DNA of 10,966 nucleotides from Porogramme epimiltina (taxonomy: Eukaryota > Basidiomycota > Agaricomycetes > Polyporales > Polyporaceae): NCBI GenBank assembly GCA_900155495.1, contig FTLJ01001365.1, forward strand, positions 1-10,966. The letters are read 5' to 3'. The translations under genes were made by a program, and so were the position numbers. A model generated the notes under the pieces. That model saw nothing but the letters and a program-made list of their open reading frames with translations. It did no database searches and was not told the origin of the DNA. Numbering within the stretch: the stretch's first letter is position 1; each line of letters starts with the position of its first letter. Below, piece by piece: positions 8,301 through 10,966 of this stretch.

Positions 8301-8447
8301 ATGTTCAATAAATATTCAACGACACAGCGGAATTTACAAGAAGAGGCCTCGGAAGAAGATCACTATCCGTCAAAGGGGCACACTGACGCCATGACACAAG
8401 AATACAAGCAGACGGATACAACGAAAGGGACTAGGCATGACCTACAC

Positions 8448-10262
8448 CTACACCTCAACATGTGGTATTTCCATTCCCAGCGTCTCGTCTTCCAAGTTAT
8501 TGGCTTCACCCGTCTCCTGGTTGTCTAGAACTCCAGGTTCTGTATAGTGCTCTACGCTGAATTCCAAAGCAGGTCTGATGGCGCCCGGCGCGGCGACGAA
8601 GCTCGGGAGAGAGTTCTCAGAGTGGGACGAGATGTAAGCCGGGTCGTCGGAGTCGACCTTGACGGAACGGAGGTTGGTTTCTTGCAGGTTGATGAGGAAA
8701 CGGGAGGTAAGGATTGCTGTGAGGCTGTGATAGCAATATTATAAAGTAGAAAGATGTAGTGAGTGCTGCGGAATACATGGAAGAAGGAACGGCCGCGTAC
8801 GGCGTAGTGAAAAGGGTGATGTAGCTCCCAGCGCCATTTCCAACTCCCTGTTGAATCAATACCTATATAGGAGTTGTTGAGCATTGCCGAATTTGGGGTG
8901 AATCACAGGAAAACCTCACCGACGTGAAAGTGAATATGAGGTCCAGAACATTCAGTATCAGAAGCAACCTGGGGGATGTACGAGTTTCACGTAGTTGGCT
9001 CCACGAGATGCAGGTTATGAAATGTGAATGGACTTACACGAAATAGATCGTTCCTACCACCTCCGAGTCAGGTCGTTCCCCAGTTGCCGAAAGGTATCAG
9101 ATGCTTACCATCGCGTAAGAACACCTCCGTCAGAGTCACGTGTCGACGCCGCATCAGGAACGCCTTCCTCACGGAGGCTTGACGAGATAGTTTCCACCAG
9201 GTGACACCGATGACGAGTGCATCCGCTACAACCAAAGATCCTCGGGATGCAACGACCCCTGAAATAGTCTTAAATCTGGGTGAGAGAGACCGAGATAGCT
9301 CGTTTTACGCACAGCTATGATCGATGAAGACGCATCAGTTCACGCCTGCAACGACTGATAGAATGACGAGCTCACCCAATATACACCTGCTCCGAAGGAT
9401 CGAAAACCTGCAACGTCAGGCAGCCAAACACTGGGTCGACAATTCCGCTGAGTCCAAGTCCATCTCGAGCCTGTAAGCGTGCGAAAATCACATCGTGAGT
9501 GCGAGTAAATACCCCAAGATAACGACGGACACCCACGACGTTTACGGCGAGAGGACCGAGAGAAAGGAGAAAGATGAGTGCGGAGAACGCCCTGGAACTG
9601 GTCAGAACATTTGCTCGCATTGCAGAGAACACTAGATAACTGATTTTCAGTAGAATGACTCGCAGAGGGTGAGTTCAAGCGTTGCCTACCTGCTGGTGGT
9701 ATCAATGTGGTGAGATTCGCCACCTGATACGCCCATACTATCCCATTACACCTGGAACATCTATTGTCATCTCCTGTATCAACAAGTATCCGGGAGGAGT
9801 ATCACTCACGCCTAGCGAGGTGCGAAGATGTCAGCCCAGATGTCAGAATCGCCGGCACGAGAGTAAGCCTGACTTACCCCAGCACTCAAGGACCTATCGA
9901 AGGGGCCTACCAGATTGAGTGCAGACAACACGAGTACGAGGTATCTGTTTGTGAGGAAGAGGGCAGCTGGGACAGAGAATTTGTGCTTCCAGAAGAGGTC
10001 GATTTCGCGGTCGGCAGTGATGAGGTGCTCGAAGAAGACGAGTACTGGGAGGGTGCGGCTGTCAGCATTGTGCTCTGGATGTGAGAGATGAGACTGCTCA
10101 CTGACCTGATGCTGGGAGGGCGACATACTTTACTACAAGGCTACGACGGTGTATTGTTAGAGCGGCATGGAATGTACGAGGAAGCAGCCGTGCTACTTAC
10201 AGACTGTCAAAGAAAGCAACGATGGTGATGTCGTCGATGGCTGCGGCGGGGTCACTAGACAT
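8448..10262 (-). CDS. DUF6533-family seven-helix membrane protein
   Basis: The family (DUF6533 N-terminal domain, expanded in basidiomycetes) consists of multi-helix integral membrane proteins of unknown function. ATG at 10262-10260 sits in a CACCATG context. My exons are 10262-10201, 10140-10102, 10058-9878, about 9773-9690, 9631-9513, 9470-9376, 9275-9109, 9053-9038, 8968-8920, 8862-8801 and 8724-8448, about 380 residues, usual for the family. Family marks are FFEHLITADREIDLFW with ALFLTNRYL in the N-terminal domain, VFSAMRA before helix 3, DPVFGC in the extracellular loop, VVASRGSLVVADALVIGVTW, LRDGTIYFVLLLILNVLDL, then VGNGAGSYITLF and LTAILTSRFLINLQE before an acidic cytoplasmic tail ending EIPHVEV. 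Phases agree throughout except the third-to-fourth exon junction, where the strong GTAAGT donor at 9877 does not fit an acceptor in frame. The 42-nt intron at 9512-9471 is a multiple of three and might be retained. Confidence 0.8.
9038..9053 (-). other. 16-nt internal microexon of the DUF6533 gene
   Basis: Between an intron at 9108-9054 (GTAAGC, CTGAC branch, TAG) and one at 9037-8969 (GTAAGT, CCCAG) lies a 16-nt exon. It completes the family motif RDGTIYFV: the preceding exon ends in the first base of Gly, and the following exon supplies the last base of Val. The fit to the family motif makes this tiny exon credible despite its size. Confidence 0.65.
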
Positions 10263-10358
10263 GGTGAAGAGTGAGGGAGTGTCACAGGGTGGTGAGGGAG
10301 TTCATGCCGTGGTAGTAGTTTACATACCCCGCGACCTACGGATAATCGGGACATGCAG
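10263..10358 (-). promoter_or_regulatory. Short upstream region of the DUF6533 gene
   Basis: Fewer than 100 bp separate the start codon from the dispersed repeat. Read on the minus strand the segment is rich in CTCCCTCACC-like pyrimidine tracts up to the ATG, as expected for a fungal core promoter or leader. No TATA box is evident in it. If the main promoter lies further upstream it must be inside the repeat. Assignment is positional inference. Confidence 0.35.
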
Positions 10359-10866
10359 AGTGATGTTGATTCATGCTTCCACCGAGCTGCCATCTGAGCC
10401 CGGAGCTGTTCGCGATCGAGATTTCGGGAGTCTGTGAATGTACAAGATGGAGCTCCATCTATGCATACACATGGGACGGCGCTGTCGCGCCCGGCCTGTT
10501 GTTCTTGTTTATAGGGTAGTGCACATGCCAGATTGTCTCGCAATTGCATGTTCTCACAAGTACGCTGCGGGAGGATGCGATCTTCTAGAACGATATGAGC
10601 GTTGAGCGTATATAATATACCGCAACGGTGTCCACATCGCAGCTTGATCTCACCGTCTGGCGCGGGACACTCGGAGACTCTGACTCCGCTGGATGCTTGT
10701 CCTTTTTTGTGGTGCTCACCGCTGTCCAGACACCGGCCGACAGCAGTTCTCGGCGTTGCGTTGGGCAAGGCTGGATGCTTGTGTTGCTCCTACAGAATCG
10801 AATTTGTGCTCGGCTCATAAGCTGACGTATCAAAGGGGAAAGCCGAAGTACGCACTGCCTGGTTCA
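10359..10866 (+). repeat. Dispersed repeat, right copy, with an internal insertion
   Basis: This is the second copy of the repeat at 1901-2270, in the same orientation and about 8.5 kb away. The opening 94 bp align without gaps (about 79 percent identity), then two short blocks follow to 10507. The match resumes at 10822 (CTGACGTAT and AGCCGAAGTACGCAC). The intervening 10508-10821 has no counterpart in the left copy and looks inserted. Neither copy is coding. The unit ends near 10866; the last 100 bp of the window show no match to the left copy. Confidence 0.7.
10508..10821. repeat. Insert of about 314 bp within the right repeat copy
   Basis: The segment interrupts the alignment of the two repeat copies. 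It contains a perfect 13-bp direct repeat, GCTGGATGCTTGT, at 10688-10700 and 10770-10782, followed in both cases by a TTG..GCT-like sequence. An A+T-rich stretch near 10605-10620 (GTATATAATATAC) is present. No terminal inverted repeats or convincing target duplication were found, so it may equally be sequence deleted from the left copy. Confidence 0.4.
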
Positions 10867-10966
10867 GTTCGAGTGATCCGAGATGAGATCGATCACAAAG
10901 ATCCAGGTGTGTTGCACATATTAATGTGTCTTTTGGCTTCTTACATCTCTATTACATCTAACACAT
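10867..10966. other. Right edge of the window, no feature seen
   Basis: No gene start, repeat match or splice signal could be supported in these last bases. Confidence 0.4.

Noticed and set aside
1901..10866. Reading the two repeats as terminal repeats of one intact retrotransposon
   Set aside because: No reverse transcriptase, integrase, primer site or polypurine tract is seen between them, and the interval contains ordinary spliced genes.

Overview
The window looks like nuclear DNA of a basidiomycete fungus, probably an agaricomycete. Coding pieces are GC-rich and cut by many short introns (mostly about 42-110 nt) with GT(A/G)NG(T/C) donors and CTNAY-like branch sites. Two of the recognisable pieces belong to families common in such genomes: a secreted M28 metallopeptidase and a seven-helix DUF6533 membrane protein. 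No bacterial operon, ribosome binding site, CRISPR array, rRNA or convincing tRNA was seen.

Layout. 1-217 (-): spliced N-terminus of an unrecognised gene leaving the window on the left. 218-825: its upstream DNA, with a perfect 70-bp palindrome at 611-680. 826-1640 (+): a decayed M28 peptidase that has lost both ends and carries a 7-nt frameshifting duplication. 1735-1880: an array of CTTAAG-type motifs, followed by a dispersed repeat (1901-2270) that recurs in the same orientation at 10359-10866. 2527 to about 4720 (-): a long multi-exon gene of unknown function, one section of which resembles the regulatory domain of fungal Zn2Cys6 transcription factors. It needs several single-base corrections, most in three-base runs, to read through. 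4720-5555: nothing recognisable. 5556-8440: uncertain open stretches, some with plausible introns but interrupted by stops. 8448-10262 (-): a DUF6533 gene whose reading frame can be followed through about 11 exons, with one junction unresolved. 10263-10966: short promoter region, then the second repeat copy.

No shared pathway is evident. The window reads as one intact membrane-protein gene and one gene start, set among pseudogenised genes and transposon-like repeats. I see no clear new molecular system. The items most worth checking are the palindrome, the pair of dispersed repeats, the CTTAAG array and the cluster of one-base frameshifts. All exon boundaries were derived by hand and need transcript support.
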